Shown here in pieces: positions 8,335 through 17,006 of a stretch of 64,000 nt of DNA. The notes below the pieces were generated by a model. That model was not told the origin of the DNA, ran no database searches, and saw nothing but the letters and a program-made list of their open reading frames with translations. Positions within the stretch are counted from its first letter, which is position 1. Every line of letters starts with the position of its first letter. Source of the DNA: Candidatus Aalborgicola lynettensis (lineage in GTDB: Bacteria; Pseudomonadota; Gammaproteobacteria; Burkholderiales; Burkholderiaceae_C); NCBI GenBank assembly GCA_016719405.1, contig JADJZE010000021.1:186001-250000 (forward strand), read 5' to 3'. The position numbers and the translations under genes are program-made.

Positions 8335-9456
8335 ATGCGCATTTTCCACATCCAGAGCAGCAGCGTGAGTGAAACCGACAGCCTGGACGCACTCATTCAG
8401 CAGGGGCTGCCCGCGCAGGGGTATGTGTGGGTGGCCTGCGGGCGGCGCGAGCTGGAGGTCAACCAGCAGCAGCTGCAAACCATGCTGCACACCCTGTCCG
8501 GCCTGCAACTGGTGGATCTGCACGTATCCGACCTCATCAACAACCAGCTGCCGTCGCACTACGACTACACCTCGCAATACGACGTGCTGGTGTTCCGGCG
8601 CCTGGCCGCGGGCAACCGCCCCACCGACATGGAGCATCCGGGTGAGCCCCTGCACCGCGCGCCAACGCGCGGCGGGCCGCCCATTCTGCGGCGCATCGAC
8701 ACCAGCCCGGTGGGGTTTGCCTTGTTCGACCGCATCGTGCTTACCGTGCACCCTACCGAGTGTGCGGTGCGCGACACCTACGCCGCCAAGTTACTGCAGT
8801 CGGCCAGCGCCGAATCGCGCGCCGCCGGTGCCCGCCTGCCCACCAGCCCGGCGGATTTAATGCTGCGCGTAGTCAACCAGATGGTCGACGGGTTTCTGGA
8901 CCTGCGCCGCGAGCTGACGCGCCAGCTCGACCACTGGCAAACCGAGTTGCTCAACCCGCGCACCCGCTTCAACAACTGGAGCGCGCTGATGGATGCGCGC
9001 CTGACGCTGCACCAGCTCGACGAAGTATGCGAAGACCAGCGCGCCGCCGTGCAGGACTGGATTGAGGCCCTCAAGACCTGGCCCGAAGCCAGCACCCCGG
9101 CCCTGCAGCGCGAGCACGACTTGCTGCAGGTACGCAGCCGCGACGTGCTGGAGCACATTGAGCGGGTGGTACACCATGTGCGCAGGCTGGAGCAAAGTAC
9201 CGAGACGGCGGTGCAAATGCACTTCAGCGTGCAAAGCAGCCGCACCAACGACATCATGCGCACACTCACGGTGATCACCGCCATCTTTTTGCCACTGAAC
9301 CTGATTACCGGCTTTTTCGGCATGAACTTTGACGCCCTGCCGCTGATCCACCAGCAAAGCGGGGTGCTCTGGGCCATCGCCACCATGGTGACGGTGGCGG
9401 TGGGCATGGCGGTATTCTTCTGGCGCAAGCGCTACCTGGCGCGCACGCCGCACTGA
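8335..9456 (+). CDS. CorA-family magnesium/divalent cation transporter
   Basis: This is a 373-residue inner-membrane channel of the CorA family. A long cytoplasmic, charged and partly coiled-coil N-terminal domain (about 1-300) is followed by two transmembrane helices: IMRTLTVITAIFLPLNLITG with the signature GMN in GFFGMNFDAL directly after the first helix, then WAIATMVTVAVGMAVFFW. The C-terminus is short and basic (RKRYLARTPH), as in this family. Substrate may be Mg2+, Ni2+/Co2+ or Zn2+ export and cannot be decided from sequence. It follows hemB on the same strand but is separated by a repeat copy. Confidence 0.92.
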   Translation: MRIFHIQSSSVSETDSLDALIQQGLPAQGYVWVACGRRELEVNQQQLQTMLHTLSGLQLVDLHVSDLINNQLPSHYDYTSQYDVLVFRRLAAGNRPTDMEHPGEPLHRAPTRGGPPILRRIDTSPVGFALFDRIVLTVHPTECAVRDTYAAKLLQSASAESRAAGARLPTSPADLMLRVVNQMVDGFLDLRRELTRQLDHWQTELLNPRTRFNNWSALMDARLTLHQLDEVCEDQRAAVQDWIEALKTWPEASTPALQREHDLLQVRSRDVLEHIERVVHHVRRLEQSTETAVQMHFSVQSSRTNDIMRTLTVITAIFLPLNLITGFFGMNFDALPLIHQQSGVLWAIATMVTVAVGMAVFFWRKRYLARTPH

Positions 9457-9498
9457 ATGGCAGGCATCGGGCACGCAAGGCCGGCACGCCCGCAGCAG

Positions 9499-9516
9499 GG
9501 ACGTGATTTCACGTCC
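9499..9516. promoter_or_regulatory. perfect inverted repeat upstream of the MarC-type gene
   Basis: GGACGTG-ATTT-CACGTCC is a perfect 7-bp inverted repeat 40 bases before the marC-type start and 43 bases after the corA-type stop. It has no U-tract, so a protein-binding site or weak hairpin is as likely as a terminator. Confidence 0.35.
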
Positions 9517-9555
9517 AATGACAACCTGGCGTTCATGCCAACATAAGGAAACACG

Positions 9556-10188
9556 ATGGATTTCAAAGCCCTGGTCACCCTGCTGGCCATTGTGAACCCG
9601 CTGGCCATCGTGCCCTTTTTCATCCACTACACACAAGGGCTCAGCAGCGCCCAGCGCCAGCACACGGTGCTGATCTCGTCCTTCACGTGTTTTCTGGTGA
9701 TTGCCGTCAGTGCGCTGGCAGGGCTGCACATCCTGGCGTTTTTTGGCATTTCGCTGGCCAGCTTCCAGGTGGGTGGGGGCATGCTTTTGCTGACCTCGGC
9801 GCTGAACATGCTCAACGCCCAGCCGGCCGAAGCCAAAACCACCTCGCACGAACTGGAAGACGGTGCCGAAAAAGCCGCCATGGGTGCCAGCATTGCCGTG
9901 GTGCCCTTAACGATTCCCTTGCTCACCGGCCCGGCCACCATGTCCACGGTGGTGATTTACGCCGAAAAAGCCAAAACCCTGCTGCAACTGGGCACGCTGG
10001 TGGGCTACGGCGTGGTGATTGCGCTGGCCACGGCAGTGTGTTTTTCGCTGGCCGAGCCGATTGCCCGGGTGCTGGGAAAAACCGGCATTAATGTGATGAC
10101 GCGCCTGATGGGACTCATTCTGGCCGCGCTGGCGGTGGAGGTGATGTCCGACGGCCTCACCAAGCTGTTTCCCGCGCTGGGCCATTAG
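9556..10188 (+). CDS. MarC family integral membrane protein
   Basis: This is a 210-residue inner-membrane protein of the MarC (UPF0056) family with about six hydrophobic segments. Conserved family features include the start AIVNPLAIVPFFI, the loop region with VPLTIPLLTGPATMSTVVIY in the middle, and the C-terminal half GINVMTRLMGLILAALAVEV. The family has been linked by name to multiple antibiotic resistance, but its function is not established. The ATG at 9556 follows an AAGGAAAC ribosome-binding site. It appears to be a single-gene unit. Confidence 0.92.
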   Translation: MDFKALVTLLAIVNPLAIVPFFIHYTQGLSSAQRQHTVLISSFTCFLVIAVSALAGLHILAFFGISLASFQVGGGMLLLTSALNMLNAQPAEAKTTSHELEDGAEKAAMGASIAVVPLTIPLLTGPATMSTVVIYAEKAKTLLQLGTLVGYGVVIALATAVCFSLAEPIARVLGKTGINVMTRLMGLILAALAVEVMSDGLTKLFPALGH

Positions 10189-10260
10189 AACAAGGTGAGC
10201 AGCCGTCTATAGCCGCACACCTTGCAGCCCCGCGCCCGGTCTGCGCAGGGCAACGCTGCT

Positions 10261-11022
10261 TTAGAAAAAGCTGGACATGGCGTAAGCAGTTTTCCTGAAC
10301 ATCAGGTAATGCGCCTCGGTCCGCTCCAGATTGGCCTTGTTGGCGGTTGTCACGATGCGGGTCCGGTAGTCCTTCTTGTTGGTGGCTTCCGACACGGTTT
10401 GGGTGCTGGTGCCGGCGTCGGACACTTTGGAGCTGATCTTGGTGTCCTTGCGCACGATCACCCCGGCGGCGGTCTTTTCCTTCACCTGGATGTCGGCCAC
10501 CAGCATGAATGTCACGTCCTGCACAAACGCATTGGCAGCCGTGGTGCCCAGGGCGCCAATCAAGCCCCCGCCCACCATGCTGTTCATCGAACCGCCGTTT
10601 CCAGCACCCAGGGCTGCGCCCGCGTACGATGCGGCGCCCACATCACCCACATAACCCTGCTTGAGTGCCACTTCGGCGGCCGTCGGGCTGGCTTTTTCCA
10701 GCGTGGTCACAAACACGCTCAACAGGTACTGCGCGGCGTCAGGATCGTCCGTGATGGTGTAGCCGTTGGCGTTGCCGGCAAACGAATCACGCACCGCGCG
10801 CGACATGGCATTGCGGTCGAACTCCATCACACCACTGCGCACATCCACGTACACCGTACGGTTGGCACGCTTGACCGGGTCCACAAATATGGATGTGCTG
10901 ATTTTGGTCTGCACATCGAGATTGCGCTTGGCAACCGACGTCTGCACGGCGGCACAACCACCGAGCGCCGCAATGGCAGCGGCAGCAAAAAGGGCGAGAC
11001 AAAGGCGTGTTGGATTTTTCAT
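10261..11022 (-). CDS. TraT-like complement-resistance family lipoprotein
   Basis: This is a 253-residue outer-membrane lipoprotein. A signal peptide with lipobox LGGC puts the lipidated cysteine at position 23 (AALGGCAAVQTSVAKRNLDV). The following segment TSIFVDPV, a hydrophobic glycine/alanine-rich middle (AASYAGAALGAG, MVGGGLIGALGTTAANA) and the end RTRIVTTANKANLE match the TraT family, known from F plasmids for surface exclusion and serum resistance. Chromosomal copies such as this one have no proven role. A much longer open frame upstream is not protein-like, and the start at 11022 gives the proper signal peptide. A small secreted-protein gene lies 62 bases upstream on the same strand. 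Confidence 0.88.
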   Translation of the reverse strand: MKNPTRLCLALFAAAAIAALGGCAAVQTSVAKRNLDVQTKISTSIFVDPVKRANRTVYVDVRSGVMEFDRNAMSRAVRDSFAGNANGYTITDDPDAAQYLLSVFVTTLEKASPTAAEVALKQGYVGDVGAASYAGAALGAGNGGSMNSMVGGGLIGALGTTAANAFVQDVTFMLVADIQVKEKTAAGVIVRKDTKISSKVSDAGTSTQTVSEATNKKDYRTRIVTTANKANLERTEAHYLMFRKTAYAMSSFF

Positions 11023-11084
11023 AAATAAAGGTAGGCGTTCAGAAAGAAAGGTTGGCGGTGGGTTGGCGTTCAGGCCAGACCCGT

Positions 11085-11417
11085 TCAGGGGTAGGGGTAG
11101 TAGCGGCCGTAGTAGTGGTGGTAATAGCTGCAGTTGCGGTACTCGTGCCACGAATACCGCAACAAATCGTGGCAGGTGTAACCGGCCTGCCAGTGCTTGC
11201 CGGTGTATTCCAGTGGTTTGATGTGCTTCTTGGAGGCTTCCTGAATGTAGGCCTCCACCTTTTCCGGCTCTTCGGCCAGAAACGGACGCTCCATCACCTC
11301 TTTGTTGAGCTGCCGCTGCATCTGTGCCATTTCGTCGTCCTGTGCCTTGTCGGCCCAGGCCGGCGCAGCCAATAGCAGCACCAGTGCCGAGACCGGCACA
11401 CTCATCCATTTGCGCAT
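11085..11417 (-). CDS. small secreted protein of unknown function
   Basis: I do not recognise this 110-residue protein. It starts with a clear signal peptide (MRKWMSVPVSALVLLLAAPAWA), which would be cleaved after about residue 22. The mature part has a charged helical region rich in Glu and Lys and ends in a tyrosine/histidine-rich tail (YYHHYYGRYYPYP) with two cysteines nearby (TCHD, RNCSYY). The ATG at 11417 is preceded by GAAAGGAA, a good ribosome-binding site, which decides against the longer upstream frame. It lies just upstream of the TraT-like lipoprotein on the same strand, so both may be co-transcribed envelope proteins. The aromatic/histidine tail could bind metal, but this is only a guess. 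Confidence 0.75.
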   Translation of the reverse strand: MRKWMSVPVSALVLLLAAPAWADKAQDDEMAQMQRQLNKEVMERPFLAEEPEKVEAYIQEASKKHIKPLEYTGKHWQAGYTCHDLLRYSWHEYRNCSYYHHYYGRYYPYP

Positions 11418-11801
11418 GTTTTCCTTTCGTCGATGGGATGCGTGGCGGCGGGTTTTGCAGCGGGGTATTTGGCATTCATTAGGCCATTTCCGCCCGCCAC
11501 CATTGCGCAACACGCTATAAAACTAATAGCACTACCGATGTACAGACTGCCCTGTCAGGTGCTGCAAAACACCGCCGGGCACCGCCCGCACAGCGCGCGT
11601 CACCGGTGGTGCCCGCTGCGCGTTGCCATTGCCGCGTCATCCGCAGGCTGGATTATTGATGGGCGTGCGCAGGGCATCAATAGCCCGTTCGGACTAACAT
11701 AAACAGGGGATTTTGCCTTGGCAGAGCCTGAAAAGGCTGCTAGGTTTTGGGGGGATGGGGCAGCAACACCAGGCCTGCAGGCTTCCAACAGCAGGGGTGT
11801 T
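11418..11801. other. intergenic region between small secreted protein gene and histidine kinase
   Basis: This 384-base stretch holds repeat copy 3 (11482-11532) and probably the promoter of the leftward secreted-protein/TraT-like pair. No gene with protein-like translation was found in any frame, and no clear terminator for the histidine kinase gene was seen. Confidence 0.6.
11482..11532 (-). repeat. bipartite palindromic repeat, copy 3
   Basis: On the minus strand the copy reads GTGCTATTAGTTTTATAGC, then TTGCGCA and GGCGGGCGGAAATGGCC. It belongs to the subgroup ending in GCGGAAATGGC, shared with copies 4 and 9. Confidence 0.75.
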
Positions 11802-14666
11802 TCATGGCGACGGATGGCGGTTGATGGCCTCTTCAACCGCTGCAAATGCGCCACCCAGACCCTGCGCGAGATCGCTCCAAACCGGTACATCGCCGGCATC
11901 CCCCGCTTTGGCTGCATGGGCGGCGGTCTCAATCGCCTGGCACAACTCGCCCAGCGCCAGCGCACCCACGCTGCGCGCAGCGGATTTGAGGGTATGGGCA
12001 AGCCCGGCGGCCTGCCTCGCATGACCGGCGGCTGCGGCCAGTTCCATGGACGCCACCTGTGCCCGTCCATTGGTCAGAAACTTTTGCAGCAAGCGCTTGT
12101 GCAGGCCGGGGTTATCGCCAACCAAGTCGGGCAGCGTCGCGGGATTCCAGACCACACCCTGCGGCGCATCCAATGCCACAAGGGACACGGGTGGCACAGG
12201 GGGGGGCACCGGGTTGGGTGCATCCGGCCCGCCACCGTGGACGGCCGCGGCGTGGGGAATCCACTTGGCCAGCATCGGGCCCAGCGCATCGAGGCGCAGC
12301 GGTTTGCTCAGGTAATCGTCCATGCCATGCTCCCGGCAGCGCTGCACCTCGCCCTGCATGGCGTTGGCGGTGATGGCGATGATGGGCAGGTGCGTGCCCG
12401 CCGGCTCGGTGGAGCGGATCGCCCCGGTCAGCGCAAAACCGTCCATGTGGGGCATGTGGCAGTCGGTGAGCAACAGTGCATAGCGCCCCGGCTGGCTCTG
12501 CCACATGTGCAAAGCCTGCACGCCGTCGTGCCCCATCTCGCAGGCGTAGCCCAGCAAGGACAATTGCTCGCGCATCACCTCGCGGTTGGTTTCGTTGTCT
12601 TCGGCCAACAATATCAGGCACCCGGCACGCGCGGCATCGTCTACCGACACGGCCCCCGCGCGCTGGCGCGTGCGGCGTTCCACCCGCGCCGAGACCTGCG
12701 TCGGCTCCCCTCCCGGTGCGCTCTCCGGTTCCACTCCCGGTGCGCAGGGCTGCAGCGGCAGCTCCACTGCAAAGTCCGAGCCCTGCCCCAGCGTGCTGCG
12801 GACCGTGATGCGCCCACCCATCAATTCCACCAGGCGCTGGGTGATCGACAAGCCCAGGCCGGTGCCGCCAAACTTGCGCGCCGTGCTCCCGTCTGCTTGC
12901 ATAAAAGGCTGGAACAGTCGGGACACCACATCGGGGTCCATGCCAATGCCATTGTCCTGCACCACAAAACGCACACCCGGGCGCCCGTCGCCCAACTCCC
13001 AGGCATGCACCCGCAGCGCCACCTGTGCCGTATGGGACTCAGTGGTGCGGGTGAACTTGACCGCATTGCCCAGCAGATTGAGCAGCACCTGGCGCAGGCG
13101 CACGGGGTCGCCCAGTGCCCAGGCGGGCACGGCGGGGTCCACCACCAGCGAGAGCTGCAAGGATTTGGCTTTGGCGACCGACGCCATCAACTCCACCACC
13201 TCGGAAGCCACAGCCTGCAAGGGGGTGGGAATGCTCTCCACCTCCAGTTTGCCGGCCTCGATTTTGGAGAAGTCCAGAATGTCGTTGAGGATGCGCAGCA
13301 GCGCCATGGATGAGGCGTGAATGGTGTCGAGCATATGCGTCTGCTCGGGCAACAGCGGGGTTTGCTGCAGGACATCGACCATGCCAATCACGCCATTCAT
13401 CGGCGTGCGGATTTCGTGGCTCATGTTGGCCAGGAACTCGCTCTTGGCCACATCGGCAGCCTCGGCCAGCTCCTTGGCCGCAGACAGCGCCGCCGTGCGC
13501 TCGGCCACCCGGCGCTCCAGGTCGGCATTGAGCGCGGACAAGGCGTTTTCGCGCGCCTGCAGGCGCGTGGTCATGGCGGCAATGTTGTCGGCCAGCACCC
13601 GCACCTCCCGGTTGTCACTGGCGGCGGGCACAAACGCGAACGATTGCCCCGACTGCAGCGCACGCGCCGATTCGGCCAGGCGGCTGATGGGGCGCAGTAT
13701 GCGGTTGATGAAATACCACAGCACCAACAGCGCCACCAGCAGCGTCAGCGCCGCACGCGCCAGCCCCTGCAGCAGCTTGCGCTCGATGGGCGCCAGCATC
13801 GCATCGCGCCCGGCTTGCACCACCAGGCGCCACGCGGCTGTTGCAATGGGCGCAGGCGCCAGCCACTGATGGTGCCCGTTTGCCAGCGCAAATGCAGTGA
13901 TGCCCGCACCCGCCGGTGGCATGCGCAACAGCGCATCGCGGTACTGCGGCACCATCCCCGTCGCCGTGGCCAGCGGCTTGCCCAGCAGGGTATCGTCCGG
14001 GTGAAAAACAAAAACACCGGCCGCACTGAGGATGGCCATGTCGGCCACATCCGCCGCCGAAAAACCGGCCAGCGCCATCAGTCGGCTCAGGTCCAGGTCC
14101 ACCGTCGTCACACCGGCCAGGCGCTCCCCGCGAAAAAATGGCACCGAATAGGTCACCATCCAGATATTGCCCGCGCCTTCGTCAAAATAGGGCTCAGTCC
14201 ACACACTGGCGCCCAGCGCCTTGGGCCGGGCATACCACTCCCACTGGGGTTGGGTGTAGTCGTAGGCTTCGCGGGCAATGTCCATCACCTTGACACCCGT
14301 GCCCGCGCGAAACGCGTAGGGGCTGAACAACCGGTGCCCCTTGAACACGCCGGGCTCGAAGGCAATGGCCGCCCCGTAAACCAGCGGGTTGGCCGCCACG
14401 TTGCGCTGCAGCAGCGCATTGATTTCGGCCTCGCTGGCATGTGCGTGCACCGCCATCACATTGGCCGTGGTCAAGGCCACCGTACCGGCCTGCTGCAACA
14501 AATTGTCCACACGGCTGGCGAGCGCTTGCGCACGCGCATTGAGGCCTTCCTTGGCCAGCACGTCGGCCTGCAGATGCACCTCGCGGTAGTCGAGCAGCCG
14601 CAACACCAAGAACGCCAGCACAATGGGCAACATGATGAACAGCAAAATTTTCTGCCGGATGGTCAC
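11802..14666 (-). CDS. hybrid sensor histidine kinase with Cache sensor, receiver and HPt domains
   Basis: This is a 954-residue inner-membrane sensor. Order of domains: first helix (about 8-24), a periplasmic double-Cache-like sensor (about 30-290; WEWYARPKALG, GVTTVDLDLSRL, GVFVFHPDD), second helix (about 305-325, LLVALLVLWYFI), HAMP, a HisKA domain with the phospho-accepting His in SHEIRTPMNG (about 415), a HATPase domain (DNGIGM, GGTGLGLSI), a receiver with LLAEDNETNRE and the aspartate in LLTDCHMPHMDG (about 733), and a C-terminal HPt with LAHTLKSAARS (His about 889). The protein thus has a full His-Asp-His relay. Translation starts at GTG. A response-regulator gene lies divergently upstream and is its probable partner. 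Confidence 0.93.
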   Translation of the reverse strand: MTIRQKILLFIMLPIVLAFLVLRLLDYREVHLQADVLAKEGLNARAQALASRVDNLLQQAGTVALTTANVMAVHAHASEAEINALLQRNVAANPLVYGAAIAFEPGVFKGHRLFSPYAFRAGTGVKVMDIAREAYDYTQPQWEWYARPKALGASVWTEPYFDEGAGNIWMVTYSVPFFRGERLAGVTTVDLDLSRLMALAGFSAADVADMAILSAAGVFVFHPDDTLLGKPLATATGMVPQYRDALLRMPPAGAGITAFALANGHHQWLAPAPIATAAWRLVVQAGRDAMLAPIERKLLQGLARAALTLLVALLVLWYFINRILRPISRLAESARALQSGQSFAFVPAASDNREVRVLADNIAAMTTRLQARENALSALNADLERRVAERTAALSAAKELAEAADVAKSEFLANMSHEIRTPMNGVIGMVDVLQQTPLLPEQTHMLDTIHASSMALLRILNDILDFSKIEAGKLEVESIPTPLQAVASEVVELMASVAKAKSLQLSLVVDPAVPAWALGDPVRLRQVLLNLLGNAVKFTRTTESHTAQVALRVHAWELGDGRPGVRFVVQDNGIGMDPDVVSRLFQPFMQADGSTARKFGGTGLGLSITQRLVELMGGRITVRSTLGQGSDFAVELPLQPCAPGVEPESAPGGEPTQVSARVERRTRQRAGAVSVDDAARAGCLILLAEDNETNREVMREQLSLLGYACEMGHDGVQALHMWQSQPGRYALLLTDCHMPHMDGFALTGAIRSTEPAGTHLPIIAITANAMQGEVQRCREHGMDDYLSKPLRLDALGPMLAKWIPHAAAVHGGGPDAPNPVPPPVPPVSLVALDAPQGVVWNPATLPDLVGDNPGLHKRLLQKFLTNGRAQVASMELAAAAGHARQAAGLAHTLKSAARSVGALALGELCQAIETAAHAAKAGDAGDVPVWSDLAQGLGGAFAAVEEAINRHPSP

Positions 14667-14830
14667 ACGGGCGCTCCCAGGTTATTGGCCGGGCACCATG
14701 CACCCAGCAACAGTTGCTCTCACGGCCTTGCCCCCCCTGACGGGGAGGATGGTACGCGATCCCCTATGATGCCAACATTTCCCTGGACGTGGTTTTGCGC
14801 CGTCCTTTCCGCCCTTTCCATTGCCGGACC

Positions 14831-15256
14831 ATGACCGAACCCCACACCCCCCCCACGGCCGCCACACCGGTCCCCCGCGATGCCCTGAACGTGTTGCTGG
14901 TCGATGACGACTCCTTCCAGCAGGAGATGATCTCCGAGATTCTGGAAAGCCTGGGTGTGCGCCACATCCACACCGCCGCCAATGGCGGGCAGGCACTGCA
15001 GGTGCTGGCGGGGGAACGCCGTTTTGACCTGATGCTGCTGGATTTGTACATGCCGGACATGGACGGCTTCGCGTTCATGGATGCCCTGACCCAGGCCGGT
15101 TATGCCGGTGCGCTGATTATTGTGTCGGGCCAGAGCGACGATGTGATGCATGCGGCCTCCATCGTGGCCCAATTGCGCCGTTTTACCCTGCTGGGCACGG
15201 TGCCCAAACCGGTGGGTCATGCGGCGTTGGCAACCCTGCTTGCCAAGCTGGACTGA
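14831..15256 (+). CDS. single-domain response regulator (CheY-like)
   Basis: This is a 141-residue protein that is essentially one receiver domain. Acidic pocket residues are in LLVDDDSFQQEM, the phospho-accepting aspartate in LMLLDLYMPDMDGF, and the conserved Ser and Lys in IIVSGQSDD and GTVPKPVG. A proline-rich N-terminal tail of about 18 residues precedes it. There is no output domain, so it likely acts by protein contact or as a phosphate shuttle. It is divergent from the hybrid kinase gene with 164 bases between the starts, suggesting a shared control region and that they work together. Confidence 0.88.
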   Translation: MTEPHTPPTAATPVPRDALNVLLVDDDSFQQEMISEILESLGVRHIHTAANGGQALQVLAGERRFDLMLLDLYMPDMDGFAFMDALTQAGYAGALIIVSGQSDDVMHAASIVAQLRRFTLLGTVPKPVGHAALATLLAKLD

Positions 15257-15281
15257 TCCCGTCTGGCGGTGACGCCGCCCC

Positions 15282-15992
15282 CTACGGGCGCGCCACGTTG
15301 ACCTGCACATGGGTCGGCGCTGCGGCCCCGGCCTGCGCCTGCACCAGCCACTGGTCCACTTCCGCAATCGCCGCATCCACCGCCGCCGTCAGGGCGCGCA
15401 CTCCGGCGCCCGCGTCGGCTCCATCGGCCGGGCGCTGCACCACAAAGCCCCGCTGGGCCACCAGCTCCTGCCCGCCCACCCGTCCCGCCGTGCGGCCCAG
15501 GGTGGCGCGCAGGCGCACCAGGCCGGTGCTGTGGTCCACCGTGTCAAACAGCTGGCTGAACTCCTCCAGCTCCAGGTGCAGCACCCACAGCGGGGTCTGC
15601 GCCGCCATGCCCTGCGCCGGGTTCAGCACGCTGCGGCGCTGCCCCAGGTGCTCGCGCATGCGCTGGCGCACCAGCTGGGCCGGCGGCATGCTCCAGCGCG
15701 CCAGGGCGTAGGGGCGCAACTGCTGGGCATCGCTGTAGGCCAGGCGGTACACCACGGCGCTGCCGTCCAGCGCCGGCGGGGCATCCACTTCGGTCAGCAC
15801 CACCGCAGGCAGGGCAGCCCCACCCGGCGCGGGCGACGCCACGGCGCCCGGCCCCAGGTCGTACACCTGCGGGCGCGGCGCCGGGCGCAGCGGGGCACAC
15901 GCCGACAGGCCGGCAATTAACAAGCAAAAAATGCCATTTCCGCATGCCAGCCGTGCGGATGCAGCTATGGTTTTGATAGTAACTCGGGGCAT
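15282..15992 (-). CDS. ABC-type transport auxiliary lipoprotein (PqiC/MCE-associated)
   Basis: This is a 236-residue lipoprotein with lipobox LSAC (Cys32 within LIAGLSACAPL). The mature protein matches the ABC-transport auxiliary component family: QVYDLGPG near the start, a middle RWSMPPAQLVRQRMREHL, and an end with QRGFVVQRPA and ALTAAVDAAIAEVDQWL. Such proteins are found with MCE transporters, probably at the outer membrane. It is the last gene of the mlaE-mlaF-mlaD-like operon, 12 bases after the MCE gene. Codons about 3-20 are made of repeat copy 4 (TIKTIAASARLACGNGIF), so the signal peptide appears to have been built from an inserted repeat. Confidence 0.85.
   Translation of the reverse strand: MPRVTIKTIAASARLACGNGIFCLLIAGLSACAPLRPAPRPQVYDLGPGAVASPAPGGAALPAVVLTEVDAPPALDGSAVVYRLAYSDAQQLRPYALARWSMPPAQLVRQRMREHLGQRRSVLNPAQGMAAQTPLWVLHLELEEFSQLFDTVDHSTGLVRLRATLGRTAGRVGGQELVAQRGFVVQRPADGADAGAGVRALTAAVDAAIAEVDQWLVQAQAGAAAPTHVQVNVARP
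15933..15983 (-). repeat. bipartite palindromic repeat, copy 4 (inside lipoprotein signal peptide)
   Basis: On the minus strand it reads GTTACTATCAAAACCATAGC, then GCATCCGCACGGC and GCATGCGGAAATGGC. It lies wholly within the 5' end of the lipoprotein gene and is translated as I-A-A-S-A-R in the ATA-GCT frame, with no stop. Confidence 0.7.
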
Positions 15993-16004
15993 ATCGTTCC
16001 TGGT

Positions 16005-16994
16005 TCAGTGCGGCTTGGGTGGCGTAAATCCGGCTTCACCCGGGCCCGGCGTGGCCGCGCCACGCCCCAGGAGCAGGGACTGCGGGTTGTCGCCAATGCC
16101 TTCCACGGCACGGTTCATCTGGCGCACCGCCCGGGCGGTTTCGTCGGCGGTACGGTTCAGGCGCGGCAGCAGCGCGGCGTTGGCATTCTGGTTGGTGGTG
16201 GCCAGCGCCTCGGAGCCACGGGCAATTTTGTCCAGCGTGCCGCCGGGCTCGTTCATGCGCTGGGCCACGGCACGGAACTCCTCGGCCGATTTGCGCATGG
16301 CGTCGGCCGTCTGGCCCAGGCGCTCGGTGGAGGTCTGCATGGTTTTCAGGGTGGCGCTGACGTCCTGCACCAGTTGCGGCAGGTTCAACTCTGCAGTTTG
16401 TTTGACCAGGGCCTGGTCGGCGTGCTGCGCCAGCTGGCTGAAGCTGGCAGCGGCCTGGCCAATGCGGCCCACGGCTTCCACCATCACCTGCTGGTTGTGC
16501 GGCGCCAGCAGCTGGTTGACACGCTGGCCGATTTCGTCCGCCTGGGTCAACAGCCCCGCGCCCTGTTCGGACAGGCGCGAAAACATGTTGGGCCGCATGG
16601 GAATACGCGCCGGTGTGGCGTCCGACGTTTGCAGTGCCTCCTGGGAGCTGCCCGCATCGTCGAGCTGGATAAACGACAGCCCCGTAATACCCTGAAAGCC
16701 CAGGGTGGCAAAGGTGGATGCGGTCACCGGCACGTTGGAATCGACATTCAGGCGCACCAGTACGCCCCCCCTGGCCGTACTGTCGAGCGCAATGGCGGTC
16801 ACACGCCCCACCAGAACACCCTTGTAACGCACCGCTGCCTGGGGCAGCAAGCCGGTCACGCCCTGCTGGCTGGCAATTTCGTAGACGCGGCGCTCCGAGG
16901 AATCGCGGGTCAACCACACCGCCAGCGTGACCAGCAGCGCCGCCACGACCACCACAAAGGCGCCAGCGGCGATTGCATGAGATTTGTTTTCCAT
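16005..16994 (-). CDS. MCE-domain substrate-binding protein, MlaD-like
   Basis: This is a 329-residue protein with one N-terminal membrane anchor (AIAAGAFVVVVAALLVTLAVWL) and a single periplasmic MCE domain (about 40-120; VTGLLPQAAVRYKGVLVGRV, TLGFQGITGLSFIQL). A long helical region follows (about 140-300), rich in Ala, Gln and Arg and with heptad-like spacing. MCE proteins bind phospholipids or other lipids and form hexamers that pass them between ABC permease and the outer membrane. It is third in the operon, 12 bases after the ATPase gene. Confidence 0.92.
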   Translation of the reverse strand: MENKSHAIAAGAFVVVVAALLVTLAVWLTRDSSERRVYEIASQQGVTGLLPQAAVRYKGVLVGRVTAIALDSTARGGVLVRLNVDSNVPVTASTFATLGFQGITGLSFIQLDDAGSSQEALQTSDATPARIPMRPNMFSRLSEQGAGLLTQADEIGQRVNQLLAPHNQQVMVEAVGRIGQAAASFSQLAQHADQALVKQTAELNLPQLVQDVSATLKTMQTSTERLGQTADAMRKSAEEFRAVAQRMNEPGGTLDKIARGSEALATTNQNANAALLPRLNRTADETARAVRQMNRAVEGIGDNPQSLLLGRGAATPGPGEAGFTPPKPH

Positions 16995-17006
16995 AAGTCC
17001 CTCTTT

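Noticed and set aside
12046..14834. Several long plus-strand frames opposite the hybrid kinase
   Set aside because: The minus-strand kinase is complete from Cache to HPt, so these are shadows.
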